64,000 bases of DNA. Origin: an uncultured Chitinophagaceae bacterium. Its GTDB lineage: Bacteria > Bacteroidota > Bacteroidia > Chitinophagales > Chitinophagaceae. The translations under genes were made by a program, and so were the position numbers. Below are positions 27,152 to 36,185 of this stretch, piece after piece. The first letter of the stretch is position 1. Each line of letters starts with the position of its first letter. The stretch lies in NCBI GenBank assembly GCA_937958995.1, contig CALGAP010000007.1:186001-250000 (forward strand), written 5' to 3'. Under the pieces are notes generated by a model, which was not told the DNA's origin, searched no databases, and saw nothing but the letters and a program-made list of their open reading frames with translations.

Positions 27152-29224
27152 ATGCATAAGCTCGTTTTACCCATAGCTCTCTTCCTGCTCGCCGCCCATG
27201 CGAGTTACGCACAATTCAACCAACCCTGGCGCGGCAAAAAATGCGCAGTGGTGATCACTTACGATGACGCATACGATCAGCAACTTGACAATGCAGTGCC
27301 ACTGCTTGATTCATTAGGATTGAAAGCAACTTTTTACGTGACTGGCTTCTCGCGCTCAATGCAAACCCGGTTAGACGACTGGAAAAAGCTCGCGCAAAAT
27401 GGTCATGAGCTGGGCAACCATACCCTGTTTCATCCCTGCGACAACAGCGACGGCACGCGCGGTTTTCTCGCACCCGAATATTACCTGAACAGGTACACGG
27501 TGAAGCGTATGATAGATGAAACGCTAATGACCAACCTTTTCCTGCAGGCGCTCGATGGCAAGACCAAAAGGACATTTGCTTATACCTGCGGCGATATGAA
27601 AATCGGCGATTCAAATTTCATTATCCCGATGAAAGGCGATTTTGTAGCGGCGCGTGCTGTGCGCAATCAAATGCATAAGATCAATGAAATTGACTTGTAT
27701 GACGTGGATTGTTATATGGTAAACAACCACACCGGGGCGCAAATGATAGAATGGGTGAAAAAAGCGATGGAGACCAATTCACTGCTTGTGTTTTTGTTTC
27801 ATGGTGTAGGCGGAGGCAATCCCCTGAACGTTGCTCTTCCCGACCACCGCGAGCTGCTGACCTTCTTAAAGCAGAACGAAAAAGATATCATGATCGCGCC
27901 GATGGTGGAAGTGGCCGAGCATATCAAAGAATGGCAGGAACGCGATAAAGCAGCAAGAGCTCAGCAGCAGGCTACCATGGCCGACTACAGGCACATGCTG
28001 CAATTACTGAAAATTGATTCCACCCGCCGCGGTCCTTCGGGCAATCCCAATGCGCCCAATGCCGCAAATACCGACGAAAGCAAAGCCACGCAATACACTT
28101 CCCTGCCCGACCCGCTCACATTGAGCAACGGCCAGAAAGTGAAAGATGCAAAAACCTGGTGGAATAAGCGCCGACCTGAAATTGTAGAGCTTTTCGACAG
28201 GGAAATATATGGCCGCGTACCGAAGGTAACACCCAAAGTGAACTGGGAAGTGGTGCGCACAGCAGATACTTCATTTGGCGACGTGCAGGCTATTGCAAAG
28301 AATTTAATAGGTCATGTTGATAACAGTTCTTACCCTCAGATCACAGTGGATATACAAATGACATTGGTGGTCCCGAAACAAAAAACCAAGCCAGTGCCCG
28401 TGATGATGGAGTTTGGTTTTATATGGCCTCCGGGATTCAGGCCACCTGCTCCGCCACCAGGAGCTGTAGTTGAAAAAAGCTGGCAGCAGCAGGTGCTGGA
28501 ACAGGGATGGGGCTTTGCTATACTTGTGCCCACGAGCTTCCAGGCCGATAATGGCGCCGGTCTCACCTCAGGCATTATCGGGCTTTGTAATAAAGGCCAG
28601 CGTCGCAAACCCGACGACTGGGGCACATTGCGCGCCTGGGCGTGGGGTGCCAGCAGGGCAATTGATTATTTTGAAACAGATAAGGATGTCGACGCCAAAC
28701 AGATCGGCATCGAAGGTTTGTCGCGCTATGGAAAGGCGGCCCTGGTGGCCATGGCTTATGAACCTCGCATCGCTATTGGCTTTATCGGCTCCTCCGGCGC
28801 AGGCGGCGCCAAAATTCTGCGCCGCATTTTCGGCGAACAGGTGGAGAACCTCGCTTCATCGGGAGAATATCACTGGTTCGCGGGCAATTTTATCAAATAC
28901 GCCGGACCGCTCACCGCAAATGATCTGCCCGTAGATGCACACGAGCTGGTAGCGCTTTGCGCCCCGCGGCCCGTCTTTATCAGTTCAGGCTCACCGCAGG
29001 TAGAGGGACAATGGGTGGATGCCAAGGGAATGTTTCTCGGCGGCGTACATGCCGGACCAGTGTATAAGCTGTTAGGTAAAAAAGATTTAGGTATCACGGA
29101 ATTTCCACCGTTGGAGACAACCGTAGCTGATGGTGAAATAGCCTTCAGGCAGCATGCCGGCGGACATACCACCGGACCTAACTGGCCTACATTTATCCAG
29201 TGGGCCAAACGATATATTCGATAA
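27152..29224 (+). CDS. Fusion of polysaccharide deacetylase (CE4-like) and CE15 glucuronoyl esterase
   Basis: 690 residues with a signal peptide (LVLPIALFLLAAHASYAQ). Residues 28-260 are a NodB-like deacetylase: VVITYDDAYDQQL (Asp38/Asp39) and GHELGNHTLFH with metal-binding His90 and His94. After a linker rich in Gln, Asn and Pro (270-315), residues 317-690 are CE15: WWNKRRPEIVELFDREIYGR, the serine motif EGLSRYGKAA (Ser524), GSSGAGGAKILRR and the C-terminal His region RQHAGGHTTGPNW (His668 or His672). CE15 splits the ester between lignin and xylan glucuronate; the deacetylase could remove acetyl groups from the same polymer. Both active sites look intact. The gene is cotranscribed with the esterase before it and the GH67 after it. 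Confidence 0.9.
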   Translation: MHKLVLPIALFLLAAHASYAQFNQPWRGKKCAVVITYDDAYDQQLDNAVPLLDSLGLKATFYVTGFSRSMQTRLDDWKKLAQNGHELGNHTLFHPCDNSDGTRGFLAPEYYLNRYTVKRMIDETLMTNLFLQALDGKTKRTFAYTCGDMKIGDSNFIIPMKGDFVAARAVRNQMHKINEIDLYDVDCYMVNNHTGAQMIEWVKKAMETNSLLVFLFHGVGGGNPLNVALPDHRELLTFLKQNEKDIMIAPMVEVAEHIKEWQERDKAARAQQQATMADYRHMLQLLKIDSTRRGPSGNPNAPNAANTDESKATQYTSLPDPLTLSNGQKVKDAKTWWNKRRPEIVELFDREIYGRVPKVTPKVNWEVVRTADTSFGDVQAIAKNLIGHVDNSSYPQITVDIQMTLVVPKQKTKPVPVMMEFGFIWPPGFRPPAPPPGAVVEKSWQQQVLEQGWGFAILVPTSFQADNGAGLTSGIIGLCNKGQRRKPDDWGTLRAWAWGASRAIDYFETDKDVDAKQIGIEGLSRYGKAALVAMAYEPRIAIGFIGSSGAGGAKILRRIFGEQVENLASSGEYHWFAGNFIKYAGPLTANDLPVDAHELVALCAPRPVFISSGSPQVEGQWVDAKGMFLGGVHAGPVYKLLGKKDLGITEFPPLETTVADGEIAFRQHAGGHTTGPNWPTFIQWAKRYIR

Positions 29225-29232
29225 GAAAATTT

Positions 29233-29246
29233 TTCAACCGATTGCA
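29233..29246. promoter_or_regulatory. LacI-type operator, copy 5 (before the GH67 gene)
   Basis: TTCAACCGATTGCA, one mismatch to copy 1. It lies in the 43-base gap between the CE15 fusion gene and the GH67 gene, so GH67 may have its own repressible promoter or be blocked by roadblock. Confidence 0.7.
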
Positions 29247-29267
29247 TACCTTAGACCGGTTTAAATT

Positions 29268-31400
29268 ATGAGAAGAATAATTGCGCTTTGCCTGTGTATT
29301 TTGATTGGCCTGCAAGGCATAACTGAAGATGGTTACCGCCTCTGGCTTCGTTATGCTCCCGTAGACAATGCAGCAAGATTGTCGGAATACAAATCGGCCA
29401 TTAAGGGTATCAAAGTAATCGGTAACACCCCTGCCCTTGCGGCCGCGCACGAAGAGTTGCAAATGGCTTTGGAGAGTATGTTAGGAAAAAAGCCTGTCGT
29501 TGCACAAAACATACGAAGCGGCACGCTGGTTGTCGGTGTTGGCTCTTCCCCTGAATTGTCACCTTTCAACCTGCAGGAAAAACTGCAGCAGGCCGGCGAA
29601 GAGGGTTTCGTCATCACCAATACCAACAACCGCACCATCATTACCGGAAATACAGACAAAGGCGTTTTGTACGGCGTATTTCATTTTCTGCGCCTACTGC
29701 AAAGCAACCAGCCTGTCAAAAATCTTTCTGTAGTCAGCAGTCCGCGCATCAGGCTCCGCCTGCTCAACCATTGGGACAATCTGGACCGTACGGTAGAACG
29801 CGGATATGCAGGTGGCTCTATCTGGGACTGGCACCGTCTTCCGCATTATATTGATCCCAGGTATAAAGATTATGCGAGGGCCAATGCTTCCATCGGGATC
29901 AATGGTACCGTGCTCACGAATGTAAATGCCAATGCATTCATCCTCACTAATCATTACCTGGAAAAAGTAGCGGCACTGGCCAATGTATTTCGTCCTTATG
30001 GCATAAAGGTCTATCTCACCGCCCGCTTTAGCGCGCCGGTGGAGATTGGCGGACTGAAGACGGCCGACCCGCTGGACCCGCAGGTGCAGGAATGGTGGAA
30101 AAGAAAAGCAGATACTATTTACCGTTATATACCCGACTTTGGCGGCTTTTTGGTTAAGGCCAACAGCGAAGGTCAGCCGGGTCCGCAAAACTATAACCGC
30201 ACGCATGCCGACGGCGCCAATATGCTGGCCGATGCCGTGGCACCGCATGGCGGCATCGTGATGTGGCGCGCTTTTGTGTACAGCAATGAAAAGGACGTGG
30301 ACCGCTTCAAGCAGGCCTATGATGAATTCAAACCCCTCGATGGCAAATTCAGGAAAAATGTGCTGGTGCAGGTAAAGAACGGTCCTATCGATTTTCAGCC
30401 GCGCGAACCATTCTCACCGCTGTTTGGCGCCATGCCGCAAACACCGCTGATGATGGAATTTCAGATTACGCAGGAATACCTCGGCTTTGCCACGCACCTG
30501 GTATTTCTCTCCTCCCTATTCAAGGAAGTGCTGGATGCCGACACCTATGCGAAAGGCAAAGGCTCTACTGTCGCCAAAGTAATAGACGGCTCACTTTATA
30601 ACCATGAAATGTCTGGCATGGCCGGTGTGTCTAATATCGGCGCCGACAGAAACTGGACAGGTCACCTGTTTGGACAGGCCAACTGGTATGCGCTGGGCAG
30701 GCTGGCCTGGGATCATACACTGAGCTCGGAGAAAATTGCAGATGAGTGGATAAGACAAACATTCGGCAACAACCCCGTTTTGAACGATACAGTAAAAAAA
30801 ATAATGTTGCAGTCGCACGAGACGCTCGTGGACTATATGACGCCGCTGGGATTGCACCATATCATGGGTTATGGTCATCACTATGGTCCGGCACCGTGGT
30901 ATAACCGGGCGCCACGCGAAGACTGGAACCCCACCTATTTCCACCGGGCAGATAGTACTGGTGTAGGTTTCGACAGAACGGCCACTGGCAGCAATGCAAT
31001 GGCCCAATACTTTCCTGAGGTTGCCAAACAGTGGGCCGATATGAAATCATGCCCCGACGAATACCTGCTATGGTTTCACCACGTGCCGTGGACATTCAGG
31101 ATGCGATCGGGCAGAACACTCTGGGAAGAACTCTGTTACAAATACTATTCAGGCGCAGCCGCTATGCAACAGGTGCGCAAAGCATGGAGCAGCCTGGAGA
31201 ATCTCATTGACAAGGAGCGCTTCGAACACGTCAGCATGCTGCTAAAGATCCAGGAAGAAGAAGCTATTTGGTGGAGAAACGCCTGTGTATTGTACTTCCA
31301 GACATTTTCCAGAATGGAAATACCGGCAGGCTATGAAAAACCGGGTGAGACATTGGATTACTATAAATCGCTTCGTTTTCCGTATGCACCAGGAAACTAA
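29268..31400 (+). CDS. GH67 alpha-glucuronidase
   Basis: 710 residues with a signal peptide (IIALCLCILIGLQG). The N-terminal GH67N domain (1-140, EEGFVITNTNNRTIITGNTDKGVLYGVFHFLR) is followed by the TIM barrel and the helical C-terminal domain. The catalytic general acid is Glu301 in VKANSEGQPGP; the general base pair is Asp375 in NGPIDFQPREP and Glu403 in QITQEYLGF, spaced 28 residues as in characterised enzymes. GH67 removes 4-O-methyl-glucuronate from the non-reducing end xylose of xylo-oligosaccharides, so it acts after xylanase cleavage and its product feeds the UxuA route. A LacI-type operator precedes the gene. Confidence 0.96.
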   Translation: MRRIIALCLCILIGLQGITEDGYRLWLRYAPVDNAARLSEYKSAIKGIKVIGNTPALAAAHEELQMALESMLGKKPVVAQNIRSGTLVVGVGSSPELSPFNLQEKLQQAGEEGFVITNTNNRTIITGNTDKGVLYGVFHFLRLLQSNQPVKNLSVVSSPRIRLRLLNHWDNLDRTVERGYAGGSIWDWHRLPHYIDPRYKDYARANASIGINGTVLTNVNANAFILTNHYLEKVAALANVFRPYGIKVYLTARFSAPVEIGGLKTADPLDPQVQEWWKRKADTIYRYIPDFGGFLVKANSEGQPGPQNYNRTHADGANMLADAVAPHGGIVMWRAFVYSNEKDVDRFKQAYDEFKPLDGKFRKNVLVQVKNGPIDFQPREPFSPLFGAMPQTPLMMEFQITQEYLGFATHLVFLSSLFKEVLDADTYAKGKGSTVAKVIDGSLYNHEMSGMAGVSNIGADRNWTGHLFGQANWYALGRLAWDHTLSSEKIADEWIRQTFGNNPVLNDTVKKIMLQSHETLVDYMTPLGLHHIMGYGHHYGPAPWYNRAPREDWNPTYFHRADSTGVGFDRTATGSNAMAQYFPEVAKQWADMKSCPDEYLLWFHHVPWTFRMRSGRTLWEELCYKYYSGAAAMQQVRKAWSSLENLIDKERFEHVSMLLKIQEEEAIWWRNACVLYFQTFSRMEIPAGYEKPGETLDYYKSLRFPYAPGN

Positions 31401-31499
31401 TGTTTAGGATATATTTCAAACAATTATAGCAAGAACCCAATAAAATTCAATACAGAAAAACCAAAAGCGAATTCGGTAATTGAATTTTTAAACTTTACA

Positions 31500-32246
31500 A
31501 TGAAAAACAACCAAACCACAGCCATTGTAACAGGTGGCGGATCGGGTATAGGCCTGGCAATTGCGGATAAGTTTGTACAAAGCAAAATCACCACCATCAT
31601 TGTGGGCCGCGATCAGCAAAAACTCAATGCAGCCCGGGAGAAATTGGGCGAGCTTTGCATCCCGATGTGCTGCGACCTGTCTGACCTGAAGGCCATCCCC
31701 CCACTTGTTGAGAAGATCATCAGTCAATACGGACATATCGATATACTGGTAAACAATGCTGGTATTAACCAGAAAAAAGAATTCACCGAAGTAACCGACG
31801 ACGATTTTCAAAGAATACTGCTTACCAATGTAACCGCCGTATTTGTGTTGTCGCGCGAGGTAGTAAACCATATGTTGAAACAAGGAAAAGGCGCTATCAT
31901 CAATATCAGTTCCATGGCTTCACAATACGGCATACCCAAAGTGATTGCCTATACCGCTTCCAAATCGGCCATCGAAGGTATGACGAGGGCTATGGCGGTG
32001 GAACTATCACCGAAGGGTATACGCGTAAATTGTATAGCACCCGGCTTTATTGCCACCGACATGTCGGCCAGGGCCCTGAACGGCGACCAGGAACGCATGC
32101 AAAAGGTATTATCGCGCACACCGATGGGCGGCCTGGGTCAACCCTCGGATGTGGCAGAGAGCGCGCTGTTTCTCGCTTCGGAAGGAGCGAAATATATTAC
32201 GGGCGCAGTGTTGCCCGTGGATGGCGGCAACTCGGTCGGATTCTGA
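31500..32246 (+). CDS. SDR-family oxidoreductase, candidate fructuronate reductase
   Basis: 248 residues, a classical short-chain dehydrogenase: NAD(P)-binding TGGGSGIGLAIADKF near 12-25, DILVNNAGINQKKEF, catalytic ISSMASQ, YTASKSAIEGMTRAMAVELSPKGIRVN (Tyr and Lys) and the C-terminal ITGAVLPVDGGNSVGF. Gluconate 5-dehydrogenase and 3-oxoacyl reductase families look alike, so sequence does not fix the substrate. It is placed between GH67 and the GH10 xylanase in a locus that also has uxuA but no recognisable UxuB, so reduction of fructuronate to mannonate is a reasonable proposal. Confidence 0.85.
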   Translation: MKNNQTTAIVTGGGSGIGLAIADKFVQSKITTIIVGRDQQKLNAAREKLGELCIPMCCDLSDLKAIPPLVEKIISQYGHIDILVNNAGINQKKEFTEVTDDDFQRILLTNVTAVFVLSREVVNHMLKQGKGAIINISSMASQYGIPKVIAYTASKSAIEGMTRAMAVELSPKGIRVNCIAPGFIATDMSARALNGDQERMQKVLSRTPMGGLGQPSDVAESALFLASEGAKYITGAVLPVDGGNSVGF

Positions 32247-32413
32247 TCACAGATAGGAAAAGATCTCGCGGATTTACGCGGATACAAAGCAAAAACGACG
32301 TATTGATTAAACAATTAAACCAACCTATATATGCATTTACGAATCAAATATTTTTCACGAACAGGAAACGTTCGCGTAATCCGGGCAATCCCCTTCATCC
32401 GCGATAAATTTTC
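32247..32413. repeat. Copy of a dispersed imperfect inverted repeat, overlapping the GH10 start
   Basis: Left arm at 32247-32288 (GATCTCGCGGATTTACGCGG core) and right arm at 32371-32410 (CGCGTAATCCGGGCAATC and ATCCGCGATAAATT). The same core words recur at 44080-44186 (CGCGTAATCTGCGC, AATCCGCGATAAAA). The right arm lies inside the GH10 reading frame. Confidence 0.55.
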
Positions 32414-33500
32414 TCTTCTCTTTATATTCCTTACGCTGTGCCTGTCGGTCGAAGCACAAAATAGCAAAGGACTGAAAGATTATTACAATGGTTTGTTCCC
32501 CATAGGCGCCGCCGTTACGCCGCGTAGTCTTAAAGGCCCCGATTCACTGCTCTTAGTTACCCATTTTAACAGTCTTACTGCAGAAAATGCGATGAAGATG
32601 GGCCCTCTCCACCCCGCAGAAGATCGGTACAACTGGGGGCCGGCAGACAGCATTGTTGATTTTGCTGTTAAGCATGGTATGAAAATGCGCGGCCATACCC
32701 TCGTATGGCATAGCCAGGCGCCGGGATGGATATTCAGGGATGCTGAAGGAAAACAGGTCAGCAAAGAAGTGCTGCTGCAAAGAATGAAGGATCATATCAC
32801 CACCGTGGTTACCCGTTACAAGGGAAAAATTTATGCCTGGGACGTGGTGAACGAAGTGATCGCTGACGACTCGGGCTTTTACCGCAATTCGCCCTGGTAC
32901 CAAATATGCGGAGAAGATTTTATAATTAAAGCTTTTCAGTGGGCACATGAAGCCGATCCCGATGCCCTGCTTTTTTACAATGATTACAACACTGAAAACC
33001 CAAAGAAACGTGAGAAGATATATACCATGGTAAAAAAGCTGGTCGACGCCAAAGTGCCGATACATGGCGTGGGTCTGCAGGGGCACTATAATATCTACGA
33101 CTCAAGCCTCGCCAAAGAGCTACCCGCTTCCATCGAAAAGTTTGCAAGTCTTGGGCTGAAGGTGCAGGTTACCGAACTCGACATATCGGTCTATCCCTCC
33201 GAAAATGGCCGCCGCCGCAAACGCCCCGATGAGTCGGATGAGTTCACTCCTGAAATGGAGCGCAAACAGATTGAGCAATACAAGACCGTCTTCAACGCTT
33301 TCCTCAAATACAGGGACCAGCTCACCGGCGTTACCTTCTGGAATGTCTCCGACCGCCAATCCTGGCTGGACAATTTCCCCGTCTTCGGCAGAAAGAACTA
33401 CCCCCTTTTGTTTGACAAGGACAACAAACCCAAGCGGGTTTACTACGAGGTGATTAACATGGTGGGAGAAGGAGGACAGGAGCGTAAGAGAGGGTTTTAG
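32331..33500 (+). CDS. GH10 endo-1,4-beta-xylanase
   Basis: 389 residues. The GH10 TIM barrel shows SLTAENAMKMGPLHP, RGHTLVWHSQAPGW, the acid/base Glu175 in WDVVNEV, and the nucleophile Glu282 in VTELDISV. The hydrophobic signal core (FSLLFIFLTLCLSVEAQ) begins only at about residue 27; before it residues 13-25 (NVRVIRAIPFIRD) are encoded by a dispersed repeat arm, so the N-terminus looks remodelled or the true start is non-ATG. No other ATG is available in this region. The enzyme cuts the xylan backbone, giving oligosaccharides for GH67 and the SusCD system. It is the last gene of the xylan set, with no LacI palindrome of its own, and probably reads on from the SDR gene. Confidence 0.95.
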   Translation: MHLRIKYFSRTGNVRVIRAIPFIRDKFSLLFIFLTLCLSVEAQNSKGLKDYYNGLFPIGAAVTPRSLKGPDSLLLVTHFNSLTAENAMKMGPLHPAEDRYNWGPADSIVDFAVKHGMKMRGHTLVWHSQAPGWIFRDAEGKQVSKEVLLQRMKDHITTVVTRYKGKIYAWDVVNEVIADDSGFYRNSPWYQICGEDFIIKAFQWAHEADPDALLFYNDYNTENPKKREKIYTMVKKLVDAKVPIHGVGLQGHYNIYDSSLAKELPASIEKFASLGLKVQVTELDISVYPSENGRRRKRPDESDEFTPEMERKQIEQYKTVFNAFLKYRDQLTGVTFWNVSDRQSWLDNFPVFGRKNYPLLFDKDNKPKRVYYEVINMVGEGGQERKRGF

Positions 33501-33639
33501 GAAATTTTACCCGCGAACAACCAATTTTTATCCTTTTATGGCCGGTTTTTCCCTGTTTTTTTTCGTTCGCTCGTTTTGTTTCCCCAATAATTGTTAATTT
33601 GACACGAAATACCGGGAGCTAAACGGCCTGGTTTGCGAT

Positions 33640-35322
33640 ATGAAAAATGACAGTTATGTTATAGGGGTAGACTATGGCACTGATTCCGTACGTTCTATCC
33701 TCGTCAATGCCCGCACCGGCGAAGAGCTCGCCTCGGCAGTATTTCATTACCCGCGCTGGAAGGATGGTTTATATTGTGATGCAAGCATCAATCAGTTCAG
33801 GCAGCATCCGCTCGACTACCTCGAAGGATTGGAATCTACTATAAAGGCCTGCCTGCAACAGGCGGGCCAAAGCGTGGCCCCGAAGGTGCGTGCCATTTCT
33901 GTTGATACTACCGGCTCCACACCCGTGGCCGTTGATGAAACAGGCACTCCACTTTCCCTGCTGCCGCAGTTTGAAAAAAATCCCAACGCCATGTTTGTGT
34001 TGTGGAAAGATCATACTGCCGTGCAGGAGGCTGCCGACATCAATGCACACGCTGAAAAGTTCGACACTAACTACCTGCAGTATGTTGGCGGCATCTATTC
34101 TTCGGAATGGTTCTGGGCCAAACTGCTGCACATATTAAAGACCGACGAAAGTGTGCGGGCTGCCTGCTATAGCTGGGTAGAACATTGCGACTGGATACCT
34201 TTTGTGCTTACCGGCGGCAAGCACGTGAATGAAATGAAGCGCGGTGTATGCGCAGCCGGCCACAAGGCACTGTGGGCTGCTGAGTTTGGTGGGCTGCCCC
34301 CCGATGATTTCTTTGCTTCACTCCACCCCTACCTGAAAGGTTTTACCAGCCGTCTTTTTCACAACACTTATACCGCAGACCAACCTGCCGGAACGCTGAG
34401 CGCCGAGTGGGCAGCAAAACTCGGTCTCTCCACCGATGTGGTGGTTGGCGTGGGCGCTTTCGACGCACATATGGGTGCTGTGGGCGGACAAATAGAACCC
34501 TACCATCTCAGTAAGGTAATGGGCACTTCCACCTGCGACATGCTGGTGGCGCCCATGTGCGATATGCAGGGTAAACTGGTGAAAGGCATCTGCGGCCAGG
34601 TACCCGGCAGCGTGATCCCCGGTATGATGGGCATGGAAGCTGGTCAATCCGCCTTCGGCGATGCTTACGCCTGGTTCAGGAACGTAATTGCCTGGCCCCT
34701 GCAGCATGTACTGGGAACCAACAACGGCAAAGCCATTGACGAAACGATCGATAAAATTATTCCGGCTCTCAGCCAGCGCGCAGCCATGCTGCCCGTGGAT
34801 GAGAACAGCGAGCTGTCGGTGGACTGGTTCAACGGCCGTCGCACGCCCGATGCTGATCAGACTTTGAAAGGCGCTATCACCGGTCTGAGCCTGGGCAGTG
34901 ATGCGCCCCGTATATTCCGCAGCATTGTGGAAGCCACTTGTTTTGGCGCAAGGGCAATCGTAGAAAGATTTATTGACGAAGGCGTAGCCGTAAAAGGATT
35001 GATAGGACTTGGTGGCGTTGCCCGCAAATCGCCTTTCATTATGCAGATGATGGCTGATGTGATGAACATGCCCATCCGCATTCACAAGAGCGAACAGACC
35101 TGCGCCCTCGGCGCCGCAATGTTTGCCGCCACTGCAGCGGGACTTTATCCCAAAGTGGAAGAGGCCATGAATGCTATGGGACAAGGATTTGATGCGGTGT
35201 ATAATCCTGACAGGTCAAGAACACAGATATATCAAACCAGGTATCAACGATATAAAACCTTAGGCAATCAGATAGAGCAAAAAATATTGAACAAAGAAGG
35301 AATTGTAACCATGGAGTCCTGA
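33640..35322 (+). CDS. araB: Ribulokinase
   Basis: 560 residues, FGGY kinase fold. N-terminal VIGVDYGTDSVRSILVNARTGEEL, IDTTGSTPVAVDETG-type sequence near 90-105, VEHCDWIPFVLTGG, the GMEAGQSAFGDAYAWF motif and the C-terminal GLIGLGGVARKSPFIMQMMADVMNMPIRIH are characteristic of AraB. It phosphorylates L-ribulose. The order araB-araD-araA (gaps of about 60 and 90 bases) forms one operon. A possible Bacteroidota -7 element, TTAATTTG at 33594-33601, lies 39 bases upstream (7 of 8 consensus matches), but this is weak. Confidence 0.97.
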   Translation: MKNDSYVIGVDYGTDSVRSILVNARTGEELASAVFHYPRWKDGLYCDASINQFRQHPLDYLEGLESTIKACLQQAGQSVAPKVRAISVDTTGSTPVAVDETGTPLSLLPQFEKNPNAMFVLWKDHTAVQEAADINAHAEKFDTNYLQYVGGIYSSEWFWAKLLHILKTDESVRAACYSWVEHCDWIPFVLTGGKHVNEMKRGVCAAGHKALWAAEFGGLPPDDFFASLHPYLKGFTSRLFHNTYTADQPAGTLSAEWAAKLGLSTDVVVGVGAFDAHMGAVGGQIEPYHLSKVMGTSTCDMLVAPMCDMQGKLVKGICGQVPGSVIPGMMGMEAGQSAFGDAYAWFRNVIAWPLQHVLGTNNGKAIDETIDKIIPALSQRAAMLPVDENSELSVDWFNGRRTPDADQTLKGAITGLSLGSDAPRIFRSIVEATCFGARAIVERFIDEGVAVKGLIGLGGVARKSPFIMQMMADVMNMPIRIHKSEQTCALGAAMFAATAAGLYPKVEEAMNAMGQGFDAVYNPDRSRTQIYQTRYQRYKTLGNQIEQKILNKEGIVTMES

Positions 35323-35384
35323 ACCGGCTTATATTCAGCCTTCATATCCTTGTGCTTCATTCCTTTGTTCAATATTCAATCATT

Positions 35385-36092
35385 ATGGGAAAGTATATAC
35401 AGATCCAGGAAGAATGTTACAAAGCCAATATGCAATTGCCTGCGCTGGGGCTCGTGATTTTTACGTTTGGCAATGTAAGTGTGGCAGACAGAAAGCAGGG
35501 CGTATTTGCCATAAAACCGAGCGGTGTTCCTTACGAAGAGCTATCACCTGAAAAAATGGTGATCGTGGATTTTGATGGCAACGTGGTGGAAGGGAAATTA
35601 CGTCCATCCAGCGATACCAAAACGCACGCTGTATTGTATAAGCACTGGGAAAAAACAGGCGCCATCGTTCATACGCATAGCACCTACGCTACCGCCTGGG
35701 CGCAGGCGCAGCGCGACATCCCGATTTACGGTACCACGCATGCTGATCACAATACGGTTGACATTCCCTGCGCGCCGCCGATGAACGACGACATGATTCG
35801 CGGAGATTACGAATACCAGACCGGTTTCCAGATCATCAATTGTTTTGCCGAGCGCAAACTTTCTTACGAAGAAGTAGAAATGATTCTTGTAGGCAACCAC
35901 GCCCCCTTCGCCTGGGGAAAAAACGGCGCCAAGGCTGTGTACAACGCAGCAGTGCTGGAAGAAGTGGCCCGCATGGCATTTCTCACCGAACAAATAAATC
36001 CCAATGCACCCCGTCTTAAAGATTCCCTTATACAAAAACACTGGCAACGGAAACATGGAGACGGAGCGTATTATGGGCAGGAGGAAGATTGA
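35385..36092 (+). CDS. araD: L-ribulose-5-phosphate 4-epimerase
   Basis: 235 residues from the ATG at 35385 (MGKYIQIQEECYKANMQLPALG); a GTG at 35352 is in frame but gives a non-family leader. The class II aldolase-like fold is shown by TFGNVSVADRKQGVFAIKPSGVPYEEL, SSDTKTHAVLYKHW and the zinc motif IVHTHSTYATAWAQAQRDIPIYGTTHADH, with LVGNHAPFAWGKNGAKAV later. It converts L-ribulose-5-phosphate to D-xylulose-5-phosphate, the last step of the arabinose route. Confidence 0.96.
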   Translation: MGKYIQIQEECYKANMQLPALGLVIFTFGNVSVADRKQGVFAIKPSGVPYEELSPEKMVIVDFDGNVVEGKLRPSSDTKTHAVLYKHWEKTGAIVHTHSTYATAWAQAQRDIPIYGTTHADHNTVDIPCAPPMNDDMIRGDYEYQTGFQIINCFAERKLSYEEVEMILVGNHAPFAWGKNGAKAVYNAAVLEEVARMAFLTEQINPNAPRLKDSLIQKHWQRKHGDGAYYGQEED

Positions 36093-36185
36093 AGATCGAA
36101 GAAAGAAGAAGGAAGAGGGAAGGAGAAATGATATATAGCAACCATATCAGAACATGACAATACAAGACAAAACAAGCAACCAAAT

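Noticed and set aside
34318..35184. 288-residue minus-strand frame over araB
   Set aside because: Antisense to conserved FGGY motifs; a shadow frame.
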